DNA of 64,000 nt from Methylocaldum szegediense (GTDB lineage Bacteria; Pseudomonadota; Gammaproteobacteria; Methylococcales; Methylococcaceae). The notes below the pieces were generated by a model. The model was not told where the DNA came from and searched no databases. It was given only the letters and a program-made list of their open reading frames with translations. The DNA is taken from positions 1,674,001 through 1,738,000 of the forward strand of contig NZ_OX458333.1 in assembly GCF_949769195.1 (NCBI RefSeq). Reading direction: 5' to 3'. The position numbers and the translations under genes were made by a program. Shown here in pieces: positions 31,795 to 39,974 of this stretch; position 1 is the stretch's first letter; the number at the start of each line of letters is the position of its first letter.

Positions 31795-32457
31795 ATGCGA
31801 ATTCTGCTTGTCGAAGATGACCCCTCGCTCGGAGCCACACTCCAATCTTGGCTCCAACTCGACGGCTACGCTGTCGACTGGGTACGGCGTGGCGATCTCG
31901 CCGAAACCGCGCTGCGGACGCAGCCCTATCAGTGCGTCCTGCTCGATCGCGGCCTGCCCGGACTCAGCGGCGATGGGCTGCTGTCCGGCCTGCGCGCTCG
32001 CCGCAGCGACGTGCCGGTGCTGATGATCACCGCCCGCGACACTCTGCACGATCGCATCGAAGGACTCGATCTCGGCGCCGATGATTACCTCGTCAAACCG
32101 TTCGACCTGGAGGAACTATCGGCGCGTATTCGTGCCGCGATCCGGCGCGGTGCGCGACAGGCCACTGCCGTGCTGCGTCACGGCCGGATCGAACTCGATC
32201 CCGCCGCCAAACAGGTCCGCCGCGACGGCGAACCGGTCGTACTCACCGCGCGCGAGTTTGCGGTGCTGCACGCGTTGATGCTGCACGGGCAACAGACGCT
32301 CAGCCGGGCACAGCTCGAAGACGTGCTATACGGTTGGGGCGAGGAAGTGGAGAGCAATGCGGTCGAGGTACACGTCCATCACCTGCGCCGGAAACTCGGC
32401 CGGGGTCTGATTCGCACCGTGCGCGGCCTCGGCTACGCCTTGGCTCCGCCGCCATGA
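31795..32457 (+). CDS. OmpR/QseB-type response regulator
   Basis: 220 residues from ATG 31795 (MRILLVEDDPSLG). An earlier in-frame ATG at 31750 would add residues unlike the family. Receiver domain with acidic pocket EDD (7-9), phospho-acceptor D51 in VLLDRGLPG, Thr in MITAR and Lys in DYLVKPF (~102). Winged-helix DNA-binding domain (LTAREFAVLHALMLH, VEVHVHHLRRKLG, RTVRGLGYAL). It resembles QseB/PmrA regulators. Its stop overlaps the histidine kinase start (ATGA). A CTTAAG-N5-CTTAAG box at 33855, in front of ygiW, is a likely target. Confidence 0.93.
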   Translation: MRILLVEDDPSLGATLQSWLQLDGYAVDWVRRGDLAETALRTQPYQCVLLDRGLPGLSGDGLLSGLRARRSDVPVLMITARDTLHDRIEGLDLGADDYLVKPFDLEELSARIRAAIRRGARQATAVLRHGRIELDPAAKQVRRDGEPVVLTAREFAVLHALMLHGQQTLSRAQLEDVLYGWGEEVESNAVEVHVHHLRRKLGRGLIRTVRGLGYALAPPP

Positions 32458-33842
32458 TCCGTTTCGATCGGCTTCGGAGGTCCATAGGGAGGGCTCCCGG
32501 TCCTGGCCGCCCCTATTCGCTGCGCCGACGGCTGCTCGCCTCTCTGCTGGGCGCGAGCGCGCTGCTTTGGCTGGTCAGCCTGGGGATCATGGTCGGCATC
32601 GCCTGGGACGAAACCAACGAGGTCTTCGACGATGGTCTCGAAGACGCCGCCTATCTCATCCGGGCGGCCGCCGCCGGCCTACCGCAGCCGGGCGCGCCCA
32701 TCGCCGATCCCATCGACCGGGACGGCCGCCATGCCGGGCTGTACTACCAGATTATCGCCGGCGACCGCGTCCTGCGCCGCGCCGGAACGGCGCCCGAGGA
32801 GCCGTTCGTGACCGGTTTCGACAAGCGCAAGGGCTTTCGCACGGTTCTGATCGGCGTCGTGCCGTGGCGGGTGTTCGTGTTGCGCAGCCGGGATAACAGC
32901 TTCGAAGTACAGGTCGGTCAGCCCTTGGAGGCGCGCACGGAAATCCTCGAGGAACTGGCCGAGAATCTGACCTGGCCGGCCCTGGGCCTTTTGGCGCTGC
33001 TCGGCGCGGTCATCTGGCTGGCGGTCGGCCGGCTGGTCCGTCCGATCGAGCAGACCGCATTCGCCATCGCCCAGAAGACGCCAGAGGACCTGACACCGGT
33101 GGCGGTTGCCGACCCGCCGCTGGAACTGTCGCCGATCATCGCTTCGCTCAACACCGTCTTCGCCCGCCTGGACAAGGCGCTGCAATCGGAGCGCCGTTTC
33201 ACCGCCGACGCCGCTCACGAGTTGCGCACTCCGCTGGCGGCGCTACGCATGAAGATTCAGCTGCTGGAGCGCCAGCACCCCGAACACCAATCCTCGCTGC
33301 GGATGCTGCGCGACGACGCCGACCGCTGCACCGCCCTGGTCGAAAACCTGCTCGCGCTCGCTCGCCTCGATGCCGATCGCCCGGATCTTCTCGCCCGCGA
33401 GCCGGTTGCGCTGCCCACACTGCTCGACGAACTGCGCCGGTTCTATGCCGGGCAGGCCGAAACCCGGCAGATCGAGCTGCAGATCGACTGCCGGGCAGCC
33501 ATGCTGTACGGCAATGCAGAGCTGCTGCGCGTGGCCTTGCGCAACCTGCTCGACAACGCGCTGCGCTACTGCCCGCCGCACAGCCGCGTGCGGATCGAGG
33601 CGCAATCCAGCGCTCAAGGGGTGCGCCTCGCCGTGCGCGACGACGGTCCCGGCGTGCCGGAAGCCCAGCGTGACCGACTGGCAGAACGGTTCTTCCGCGT
33701 GCTCGGCACCGACCAGACGGGCAGCGGACTGGGCCTGTCGATCGTCGAACGCATCGCCGCGCTGCACGGCGCTGCCTTGCGCTTCGAAGACGGGCTCGAT
33801 CGTCGCGGGCTGGGCGTGATCCTGGATTTCCCGCAGATCTGA
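32454..33842 (+). CDS. Sensor histidine kinase, QseC/PmrB-like
   Basis: 462 residues from ATG 32454. Two membrane spans (~28-50 and ~180-203) enclose a periplasmic sensor of about 125 residues. There is a short HAMP-like linker (GRLVRPIEQTAFAI), the dimerisation/phosphotransfer H-box with H255 (FTADAAHELRTPLAALR), and the N (LLDNALRY), G1 (DDGPGVP) and G2 (GSGLGLSIV) boxes of the ATPase domain. It pairs with the preceding regulator. The signal is unknown; QseC/PmrB relatives sense cations or host/redox cues. Confidence 0.93.
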   Translation: MIRFDRLRRSIGRAPGPGRPYSLRRRLLASLLGASALLWLVSLGIMVGIAWDETNEVFDDGLEDAAYLIRAAAAGLPQPGAPIADPIDRDGRHAGLYYQIIAGDRVLRRAGTAPEEPFVTGFDKRKGFRTVLIGVVPWRVFVLRSRDNSFEVQVGQPLEARTEILEELAENLTWPALGLLALLGAVIWLAVGRLVRPIEQTAFAIAQKTPEDLTPVAVADPPLELSPIIASLNTVFARLDKALQSERRFTADAAHELRTPLAALRMKIQLLERQHPEHQSSLRMLRDDADRCTALVENLLALARLDADRPDLLAREPVALPTLLDELRRFYAGQAETRQIELQIDCRAAMLYGNAELLRVALRNLLDNALRYCPPHSRVRIEAQSSAQGVRLAVRDDGPGVPEAQRDRLAERFFRVLGTDQTGSGLGLSIVERIAALHGAALRFEDGLDRRGLGVILDFPQI

Positions 33843-33854
33843 GACGAATCACCG

Positions 33855-33871
33855 CTTAAGAATTCCTTAAG
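33855..33871 (+). promoter_or_regulatory. PmrA/QseB-type regulator box
   Basis: CTTAAG-AATTC-CTTAAG: two perfect hexamers spaced by five bases, the direct-repeat pattern bound by PmrA/QseB response regulators. It lies 80 bases upstream of ygiW and 13 bases after the kinase stop. A plausible -10 (TTGAAT, 33882-33887) follows at the usual distance. Confidence 0.7.
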
Positions 33872-33893
33872 CTCGGAGCGTTTGAATGACCCC

Positions 33894-33916
33894 ATGCGCC
33901 GCCCCTCGCGGCGCAT
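33894..33916 (+). terminator. Strong hairpin in the ygiW leader (terminator- or attenuator-like)
   Basis: ATGCGCCGC / GCGGCGCAT form a perfect nine-base stem with loop CCCTC, followed by TTTAA. It lies between the putative regulator box and the ygiW start. It could end read-through from the kinase gene or sit at the 5' end of the ygiW message. Confidence 0.5.
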
Positions 33917-33952
33917 TTAACCCCTTCACTGTCATTCAAGAGGAGTACCGTC

Positions 33953-34300
33953 ATGAAACGCTTACTGATTGCGGGCGTTCTCGGTCTCGCCGCCACCGCC
34001 GCGCTGGCGGAATACACCGGCCCGAGCGCCGTGCCCGCCATGACCGTCAAGCAGCTGCTGGAAACCGGCGTGGACGATCAATACGCCACGCTGCAGGGCC
34101 GGCTGGTGTCCCACGAGGGCGGCAAGCACTACACCTTCGCCGACGATACCGGCCAGTTGCGGGTGGAGATTTCCCCCAAGCGACTGCCGGCCGGCCAGCC
34201 GCTCGATGCCAAGACGCGGGTGGAGATCACCGGCGAGTTCGACAAGGACTTCGGCGAGCCGCCGGAACTGGAAGTCGAGCAGATCAAGATTCTGCCTTGA
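33953..34300 (+). CDS. ygiW: YgiW/BOF-fold periplasmic protein
   Basis: 115 residues behind an AGAGGAG site. Signal peptide 1-~19 (MKRLLIAGVLGLAATAALA), then a bacterial OB-fold (BOF) domain: VPAMTVKQLLETGVDDQYATL, LVSHEGGKHYTFADDTGQLRVEI and VEITGEFDKDF match YgiW/NirD-type proteins. In enterobacteria ygiW is encoded next to qseBC and is induced under stress. The same arrangement here, with a regulator box in front, supports a common regulon. The precise function of the family is not settled. Confidence 0.9.
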   Translation: MKRLLIAGVLGLAATAALAEYTGPSAVPAMTVKQLLETGVDDQYATLQGRLVSHEGGKHYTFADDTGQLRVEISPKRLPAGQPLDAKTRVEITGEFDKDFGEPPELEVEQIKILP

Positions 34301-34376
34301 TCCGCCGCGGGAAGGGCGGCCGCACCCCGCCGCCCGTCCCGGCCAGCCGTCTTGCAAAGTCTTGGGAAATCCAACG

Positions 34377-35144
34377 ATGCGCAGAGTTCATTCGGACGCG
34401 CCAACCCACTCCGGGAAGCCCAGCCGCCGCCGTGTCCCGGCCTGGTTATTCCGGCTCGGCCTGGCCGCCGGCATGCTCCTGGCCACCGGGGCGCAGGCCG
34501 ACTCGGTCGAAAGCATGGCGGGTAACTGGAGTTCGCTCACCCTGTCCGGAGATTTCGGCGATTTCTCGCCCAGGCTTCAGGAATTCCGCTGGTTTCTCAT
34601 GAATCAGACCCGCCTGCGGGACGACAATCCCGATGCGTGGCGCCTCTCCGAGGACCTGCTTAGGTTTCAACTGGGCTACGACCTGAATTCATACGCCAGC
34701 GTCTGGCTGGGCTATGTTAACGAGTGGCACCATTCGCTGGGCAAGGCGGCGTTCCAGGAAAGCAGGCCCTACGCGGCTCTCCAGTTCGACTTTCCGATCG
34801 CGGGATTCAAAGCCCAGGTCCGCACCCGCATCGAACAGCGGATCAACCGCGTTACGGGCAATGTAGGCGTTCGCCTGAGGCAGGCGCTCAAGCTTCGGCT
34901 ACCGCTCGAATTCATCGATCCCAAGCTGTCCCTCTACCTGGGAGACGAGGTGTTCGGCTATCTGAACACCAACACTTTCGGGCCAACCGGTTTCAGCGAA
35001 AACCGCGCCATGGCGGGATTCGGTCTGAAACTGACCCGGCGGCTCAGCGTTGACCTGGGATATCTGGGGCAAACCATTCAGAAAATCAGTGGCGACGTGA
35101 CCCTCACGCACAATGTTTATGCCAACGTGAGTTATCGGTTTTGA
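34377..35144 (+). CDS. DUF2490 family outer-membrane beta-barrel protein
   Basis: 255 residues from ATG 34377. A long N-region and signal peptide (FRLGLAAGMLLATGAQA, cleavage near residue 41) precede repeated amphipathic beta-strands and the C-terminal aromatic signature YANVSYRF. GNWSSLTLSGDFGD, LGYVNEWHHSLG, RTRIEQRI, LSLYLGDEVFGYLN, FSENRAMAGFGLKL and GYLGQ follow the DUF2490 pattern (strand-ending NR/RxExR). It lies 76 bases after ygiW on the same strand, so it is probably cotranscribed. The family has no defined function. Confidence 0.82.
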   Translation: MRRVHSDAPTHSGKPSRRRVPAWLFRLGLAAGMLLATGAQADSVESMAGNWSSLTLSGDFGDFSPRLQEFRWFLMNQTRLRDDNPDAWRLSEDLLRFQLGYDLNSYASVWLGYVNEWHHSLGKAAFQESRPYAALQFDFPIAGFKAQVRTRIEQRINRVTGNVGVRLRQALKLRLPLEFIDPKLSLYLGDEVFGYLNTNTFGPTGFSENRAMAGFGLKLTRRLSVDLGYLGQTIQKISGDVTLTHNVYANVSYRF

Positions 35145-35231
35145 GTCCGTTGCATGCGATCAATCCTGCATCGGCGCCGCCGGCCGATGAGCGGGCTTTG
35201 ACGCCGTCCAATGCTCGTAGTAGGTGCTCTC

Positions 35232-36334
35232 ATGAACGATGCCGTACAAAAAATCAGAAAAGCCCGATTGCCCTTGCGCATTCTGCATTGGCTAACCGCA
35301 ATCGCCATCACTTTCGCGTGGATATTCGTTTACTCGAAGGGTCTGTTCGCGAAGGGATCCCCGGAACGCGTATTTCTTACCGGGGCACACGTCTTTGCGG
35401 GGCTGACGGTGCTGACATTATTGCCGCTGCGTGTCGCGGCAAGATGGCTCTGGGCATTGCCCGCGATCGAACCTAGTCCGCCATTGTGGCAGATGCGATT
35501 ATCCAGCGTGGTACAGATTCTGCTTTATGCCGGCATGCTTTCGACCCCTGTGTTGGGTGTGCTGCTTATGCAAAGCAGTGGAAAGGAACTTGCTTTTCTC
35601 GGCTTGACGCTGCCAGCCCTGGTTGACGCAAACAAGACACTGTCGCACACGATTAGAGCGTTTTCATTTTGTTTATACGGCATGGCTGGCGTTGCGGAAG
35701 TCATTTACCCGTAGTGGATAGCTTCAGAATGATCGGGAAGGCCCAAGCGATCATGTGGTGTCCGAGTGTCGAGGGTCGAAGCTTCAATGGTACGCCGCCA
35801 CAAAGGCTGTAATGTAGGGCCGATCAGTCAGCATGTACCGCCATTTCGCGGCATGCGGCGGGTTACGGCCTGACGGCCTAACCCGCCCTACCTCACTTAT
35901 GTCAACCTGCAAGATCGTCATTCCGGCATGGATTGCCGGAATCCAGGGGCCAAGGACGGCGAAACGTTTGCATCCCTGCCATCTGGATCCCGGTAATCCT
36001 CGCCGGGGCAGCGGGTTTTGGTCCTTCACGGCTTGTAAGCGGCGTGACATAAAACCATAGAACGTCAGGCATGATCCGCGGTGTATTTGGTGCGGTTCGC
36101 CTCGCTCACCGGCACCCTACAACATTGGTTGTGGTGAGCGAAACGGGCTTTTCCGCCGCCTACGAACGGGCAAACGATCTTCACCCGTCAGACGGCCAGT
36201 CGTTCCTTCAGCGCTTTAAGGAAGCGCACGAGGCATTGGGCGTTGCGATGTTGTACCTGGTCATCGCACATGCCGCCGCGGCAGTATGGCATCATTTCAT
36301 CCGCCGGGATAACGCTTTGCGGCGCGTCTTGTAA
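35232..36334 (+). pseudogene. Cytochrome b561, interrupted by a 561-bp element
   Basis: N-terminal part from ATG 35232: MNDAVQKIRKARLPLRILHW, helices with heme-ligand histidines in RILHWLTA and TGAHVFAGL, to ...ANKTLSHTI at 35654. C-terminal part from 36219: KEAHEALGVAMLYLVIAHAA with the remaining His ligands, ending RRDNALRRVL. Deleting 35656-36218 (element plus one TA) rejoins ACGATTAAGGAAGCG in frame and yields a 179-residue protein, the normal length for this diheme membrane electron carrier. Read through the insertion, the frame stops at 35712, so only about 160 residues with foreign ends would be made. Confidence 0.88.
35656..36216. mobile_element. 561-bp TA-flanked non-coding element inside cytochrome b561
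   Basis: Bordered by TA (35654-35655 and 36217-36218). Left end GAGCGTTTTCATTTTGTTTA is identical to an end of the 184-bp element at 16535-16718. The right end (AAGCGCTGAAGG on the minus strand) is a weak inverted match. The interior has no gene. It carries a GGTGGGTTA-type palindrome (35857-35891), a GTCATTCCGGCATGGATTGC repeat (35918-35950) and a GCGGTTCGC palindrome (36089-36120), suggesting a composite of older intergenic repeats. Confidence 0.7.
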
Positions 36335-36491
36335 TCGATTTTCACGACATCGATGCCACATGGCACCAGCCAACCGGTCGGATTCATGGTTAATCCCGCA
36401 AATTTATGGCATCACGATTCTCCCGCTTTCCATCGGCAGGAGAACCTTCCCGGTTCCGATGGCGAGGTTTTCCTTCTCAGACTCCGCCGGG

Positions 36492-37988
36492 TCAAAACGC
36501 CGTCAGCCAGCTGTGTCCGTCGACGGCGGTGAGAATGTTGGCCGCCTCCGGACCTCCGGAGCCGGCGGCATAGTTGGGAAAATCCGTCGGCTTCGTGTCG
36601 CTCCAGGTGTCCAATACCGGCATCAGCAAGCGCCAGGAGGCTTCCACCTGGTCGGCCCGCATGAATAAACTCGCGTCTCCGGCTATGACATCCCGCAGCA
36701 GGGTCTCGTAGGCGGTAGGCGTCGCGACCTTGAAGGCGTCCAGATAATTGAAATCCATCCGCACCCGCCTGAGACGCGCGCGGGACCCCGGCTCCTTGAC
36801 AAAGAAGTGCAGGACGATGGATTCCTCGGGCTGGATGCGGAGCGTCAAGGCGACCGGGTGGGTATCCTCGCTGCCGGCGGCCGGGAAAGCCCGATGCGGA
36901 ACCGGCCTGAAACGGATGGAAATCTCCGAGACATCCGCCGCCATACGCTTACCGGTGCGGAGATAGAACGGTACGTCCTGCCAACGCCAATTGTCCACAT
37001 AGAGCTTGAGGGCGGCATAGGTCTCGGTGTCGGAATCCGGAGCGACACCCGGTTCCTCCCGATAGGCGGGCACCCGGCAGCCGTTGATCCACCCGGCGCC
37101 ATACTGCCCCCGCACCGCGCGTTGCGCGACCTGCTCCGGCGGAATGGGGCGAAGCGCATGCATCACGTCCATCTTTCGGTTGCGGATATCGTCGGCGTCG
37201 TATACAGCCGGTGGTTCCATGGCCACCAGACAAAGCAGCTGCATAAGATGATTCTGCACCATGTCCCGCAGGGCTCCTGCGTGATCGTAGTAGCTGCCGC
37301 GGTGCTCTACGCCCAACGTCTCAGCCACGGTGATCGCCACGTGATCCACGTAACGCCGATCCCAGATCGGCTCGAAGATGGAATTGGCGAAGCGCAGAGC
37401 CAGAATGTTCTGCACCGTTTCCTTGCCCAGGAAATGATCGATGCGGTAGATCTGGTTCTCGTGAAAGTACTCGGTCAGCGCCCGATTGATCGCCTGAAAG
37501 GAGGCCAGGTCCCGTCCCAAAGGCTTCTCCACCACGATGCGCGCCCGCTTCCGGTCTCTGTGCAATTGTGCCCGTCCCAGGTTGGAGGCAATGTCGGCGA
37601 ACAGAAACGGCGGCGTTGCCATGTAATAAACCTGCTGGCAAGACTCCCTCCACTCTTGTTCGCGCGCCTGCATCAGCGTGCGCAGCTGCCGGTACACCGC
37701 CGGGTCCTTGAGGTCGCCGCTGATGTAGCCCAAGCTTCGACAAAACCCGGCCCAGCGTTCGTCTTTTTCAATGTCCTCGCCGGATTCGGCCAGCTTTTCG
37801 GCGTAATGGCGGGCCAGTTCCTCGGGCCCGAGCGGCATCCGGTCAACGCCGATCAGGTGGAAGCGATCCGGCAGGTGCTTGTCGATATAAAGCCGGTACA
37901 ACGCCGGAACGATCAACCGCCAGGACAGATCGCCGGCCGCGCCAAAGAGGACGAACAAAGTGCTTTGTGGATGGGTACGCCGTTCCAT
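36492..37988 (-). CDS. zwf: Glucose-6-phosphate 1-dehydrogenase
   Basis: 498 residues. Nucleotide loop FVLFGAAGDLSWRL (12-25; the common motif is GASGDLA..K, so the Ser-to-Ala and Lys-to-Trp changes are unusual). IVVEKPLGRDL (151-161) and the substrate-binding motif RIDHFLGKE (182-190) carry the catalytic His and Lys. The C-terminal domain includes the YLRTGKRM block. It oxidises glucose 6-phosphate to 6-phosphogluconolactone with NAD(P)+, feeding the pentose-phosphate and Entner-Doudoroff routes. No pgl or edd gene adjoins it. The ribosome site is weak (CGAGAAC). Confidence 0.94.
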   Translation of the reverse strand: MERRTHPQSTLFVLFGAAGDLSWRLIVPALYRLYIDKHLPDRFHLIGVDRMPLGPEELARHYAEKLAESGEDIEKDERWAGFCRSLGYISGDLKDPAVYRQLRTLMQAREQEWRESCQQVYYMATPPFLFADIASNLGRAQLHRDRKRARIVVEKPLGRDLASFQAINRALTEYFHENQIYRIDHFLGKETVQNILALRFANSIFEPIWDRRYVDHVAITVAETLGVEHRGSYYDHAGALRDMVQNHLMQLLCLVAMEPPAVYDADDIRNRKMDVMHALRPIPPEQVAQRAVRGQYGAGWINGCRVPAYREEPGVAPDSDTETYAALKLYVDNWRWQDVPFYLRTGKRMAADVSEISIRFRPVPHRAFPAAGSEDTHPVALTLRIQPEESIVLHFFVKEPGSRARLRRVRMDFNYLDAFKVATPTAYETLLRDVIAGDASLFMRADQVEASWRLLMPVLDTWSDTKPTDFPNYAAGSGGPEAANILTAVDGHSWLTAF

Positions 37989-38537
37989 GAAATGTTCTCG
38001 TCGGATGGAGGATTTCAGTACTTGGACTTCGAGTCCGATGCATTAGTCGTCGGTCATTCTGAACCGGGCGGATAACGTCGCGCTGATTCGCATCGTGCAT
38101 CATGGTTCGTGAACTACCATCAAGCTTGATGGTCTTGCCGAACTCACGCAGGGTCCGTTGGGGCACACCCCTGTGTTGGTGTTGCGGGCCGGTTTCCAGG
38201 CTCCGCCTGGAGCGGCTAGCTCGTAGGATGCGGTGACGAAGGAAGGGTTGCGATTAAAGCAACCGTTTGCGATTGAAACCGCATCGTTCGCGATTGATGC
38301 CTGTCCTGAGCTCAGTCGAAGGGCCTGTCCTGAGCCTGGTCGAAAGGCGGTTCGTACCTCACCGCATCCTACGATACTGTCGGCGCTTTCGTCGAAACCG
38401 ATCCGCCGGACGGGCCTCATCGCCCGGTATCAGGCCTCCGGGCAGGCTACCAGATCACGGTCAGCTAGACGGACTGACTCCGTCGTCGGTCAGCGTTTCG
38501 GGATGATAGGCGCACCCCTGCCGTGCCTTGGGGACGG
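37989..38537. repeat. Intergenic repeats upstream of zwf
   Basis: No gene recognised. It contains GTAGGATGCGGTGACGAAGG at 38223-38242, the CTGTCCTGAGCTCAGTCGAAG unit with its second copy CTGTCCTGAGCCTGGTCGAAAG (38296-38345), and a GGCGGTTCG..CCGCATCCTACG palindrome half at 38345-38375, all members of the dispersed families seen at 14601-14770. Confidence 0.6.
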
Positions 38538-39974
38538 TTACTGCCATCCCCCGCCGAGCGATCGATAAAGATCCACAACGGCATTGAGCTGTTGCAGTTT
38601 CGTTTCAATGAGTTCCTTTTTTGCATCCAAGGCATCCCTTTGTGTTAACAATACCTCCAGATAGTCCGCACGCGCGGATTTGAACAGCTGGCCTGCCACA
38701 TCGATCGATTGGGCGAGCGAATCAACCTGCTCCTTCTTGAGCCGATAAGCTTTATCCAGATTATCTATTTTCGAAAGCTGGTTGGCGACTTCGGTATAAG
38801 CATTCAGTATGGTTTGCTCGTATTCATATGCCGCCTGAATCTGCTTGGCGCTTGCGTTCTTGTATTCTGCAATAATGGCGTTCTTGTTAACTAACGGCGC
38901 CACCAATTCCCCGGCCACCATCGCCGCCAACGACTCCGGCGTATTGATCAAGTACTTGAGAGCAAAAGCCTCAAAACCTATTCCCGCCTTTATACCGAAG
39001 GATGGATAGAAATTAGCTCTGGCCACTTCTATATTTAGCTCTGCAGCCGCAAGTTCAAGCTCCGCTTTTCTGATATCAGGCCGATTTTGCAGCAATTGCG
39101 ACGGAATGCCCGCGTTGAGTATTTTGGGTTTGATATCCATAAAACTGCGCGAGGCCCGCTGGATAGGCTGCGGCGCTCTCCCCAACAAAAAGTTGATGCG
39201 ATTTTCGACCTCCGTGATCTGCTGCATTAACCCAGACTTTTTGCTTTGGTTTTTTGCCACTTCCGCTTGGTAACGCTTGACCGCAAGCGTAGTGGTTCTG
39301 GCATAAATCTGGAGCTGCTTCACCACCTCCAAACCGTTTTGCTGAATTGCGATATTTTGCTCCAGATTCTCAAGCTGATTGTCCAATGCCATGAGCTCAT
39401 AGTACGCATGGGCAATCTCGCTGACCAAATTCGTTACCAAAAAGTTTTTCCCTTCCTGACTGGCCATGTATTCCAGCACGGCCACCTGCTTCGCGTTCCT
39501 CAGCTTTTTCCAAATGTCGATCTCCCAGGTCGAAAACAGCCCGAATTGATAATTACCTAGAAATGCTGGGAATGGCTGGCCATTAGCTAGCTTCAGATTC
39601 TCCTCGACAGCGCCATTACGCGTATACTTGCCGACTTTTTCTCCATCTGCGCCAATACCTATATTAACGGAAGGTAAATAGGCCCCTCGGCGTGCTTGAA
39701 TCTCATTTTCCGCAGTGCTAATACGCTGCAGCATCATATTGACTTCCTTGTTATTGGCGATGGCGATATCGATCAGGCTCAATAAATTCGGGTCTTCGAA
39801 AAAGTCCTCCCATTTCACGGTGCCCGAGTTAGCCTTTTCCGCAAGGTTTAGCTTGAATCTATCAGGAAGTTGCGTATCTGCTTTCTTGATTGTTATTTCT
39901 GGAATTCCACAAGCATGTAACATTAATCCCATTACGCCCAATGTCATAAGGCGAAAAATTTTACTCCTCGACAT
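38538..39974 (-). CDS. RND efflux outer-membrane lipoprotein (NodT/OprM family)
   Basis: 478 residues. Lipobox LHAC (residues ~19-22) after MSRSKIFRLMTLGVMGLM. Two TolC-type repeats: LLSLIDIAIANNKEVNMMLQR in the first, the GIPSQLLQNRPDIRKAELEL motif, typical of NodT-family factors, at the start of the second, and ADYLEVLLTQRDAL near the end. It forms the outer-membrane channel of the tripartite pump encoded with it. Its start overlaps the permease stop by 14 bases. Base composition is visibly more A+T-rich than that of the genes on either side. Confidence 0.93.
   Translation of the reverse strand: MSRSKIFRLMTLGVMGLMLHACGIPEITIKKADTQLPDRFKLNLAEKANSGTVKWEDFFEDPNLLSLIDIAIANNKEVNMMLQRISTAENEIQARRGAYLPSVNIGIGADGEKVGKYTRNGAVEENLKLANGQPFPAFLGNYQFGLFSTWEIDIWKKLRNAKQVAVLEYMASQEGKNFLVTNLVSEIAHAYYELMALDNQLENLEQNIAIQQNGLEVVKQLQIYARTTTLAVKRYQAEVAKNQSKKSGLMQQITEVENRINFLLGRAPQPIQRASRSFMDIKPKILNAGIPSQLLQNRPDIRKAELELAAAELNIEVARANFYPSFGIKAGIGFEAFALKYLINTPESLAAMVAGELVAPLVNKNAIIAEYKNASAKQIQAAYEYEQTILNAYTEVANQLSKIDNLDKAYRLKKEQVDSLAQSIDVAGQLFKSARADYLEVLLTQRDALDAKKELIETKLQQLNAVVDLYRSLGGGWQ

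Noticed and set aside
36807-38075. 422-codon open frame on the plus strand
   Set aside because: Antisense to zwf, which carries intact catalytic motifs; no ribosome site or domain.
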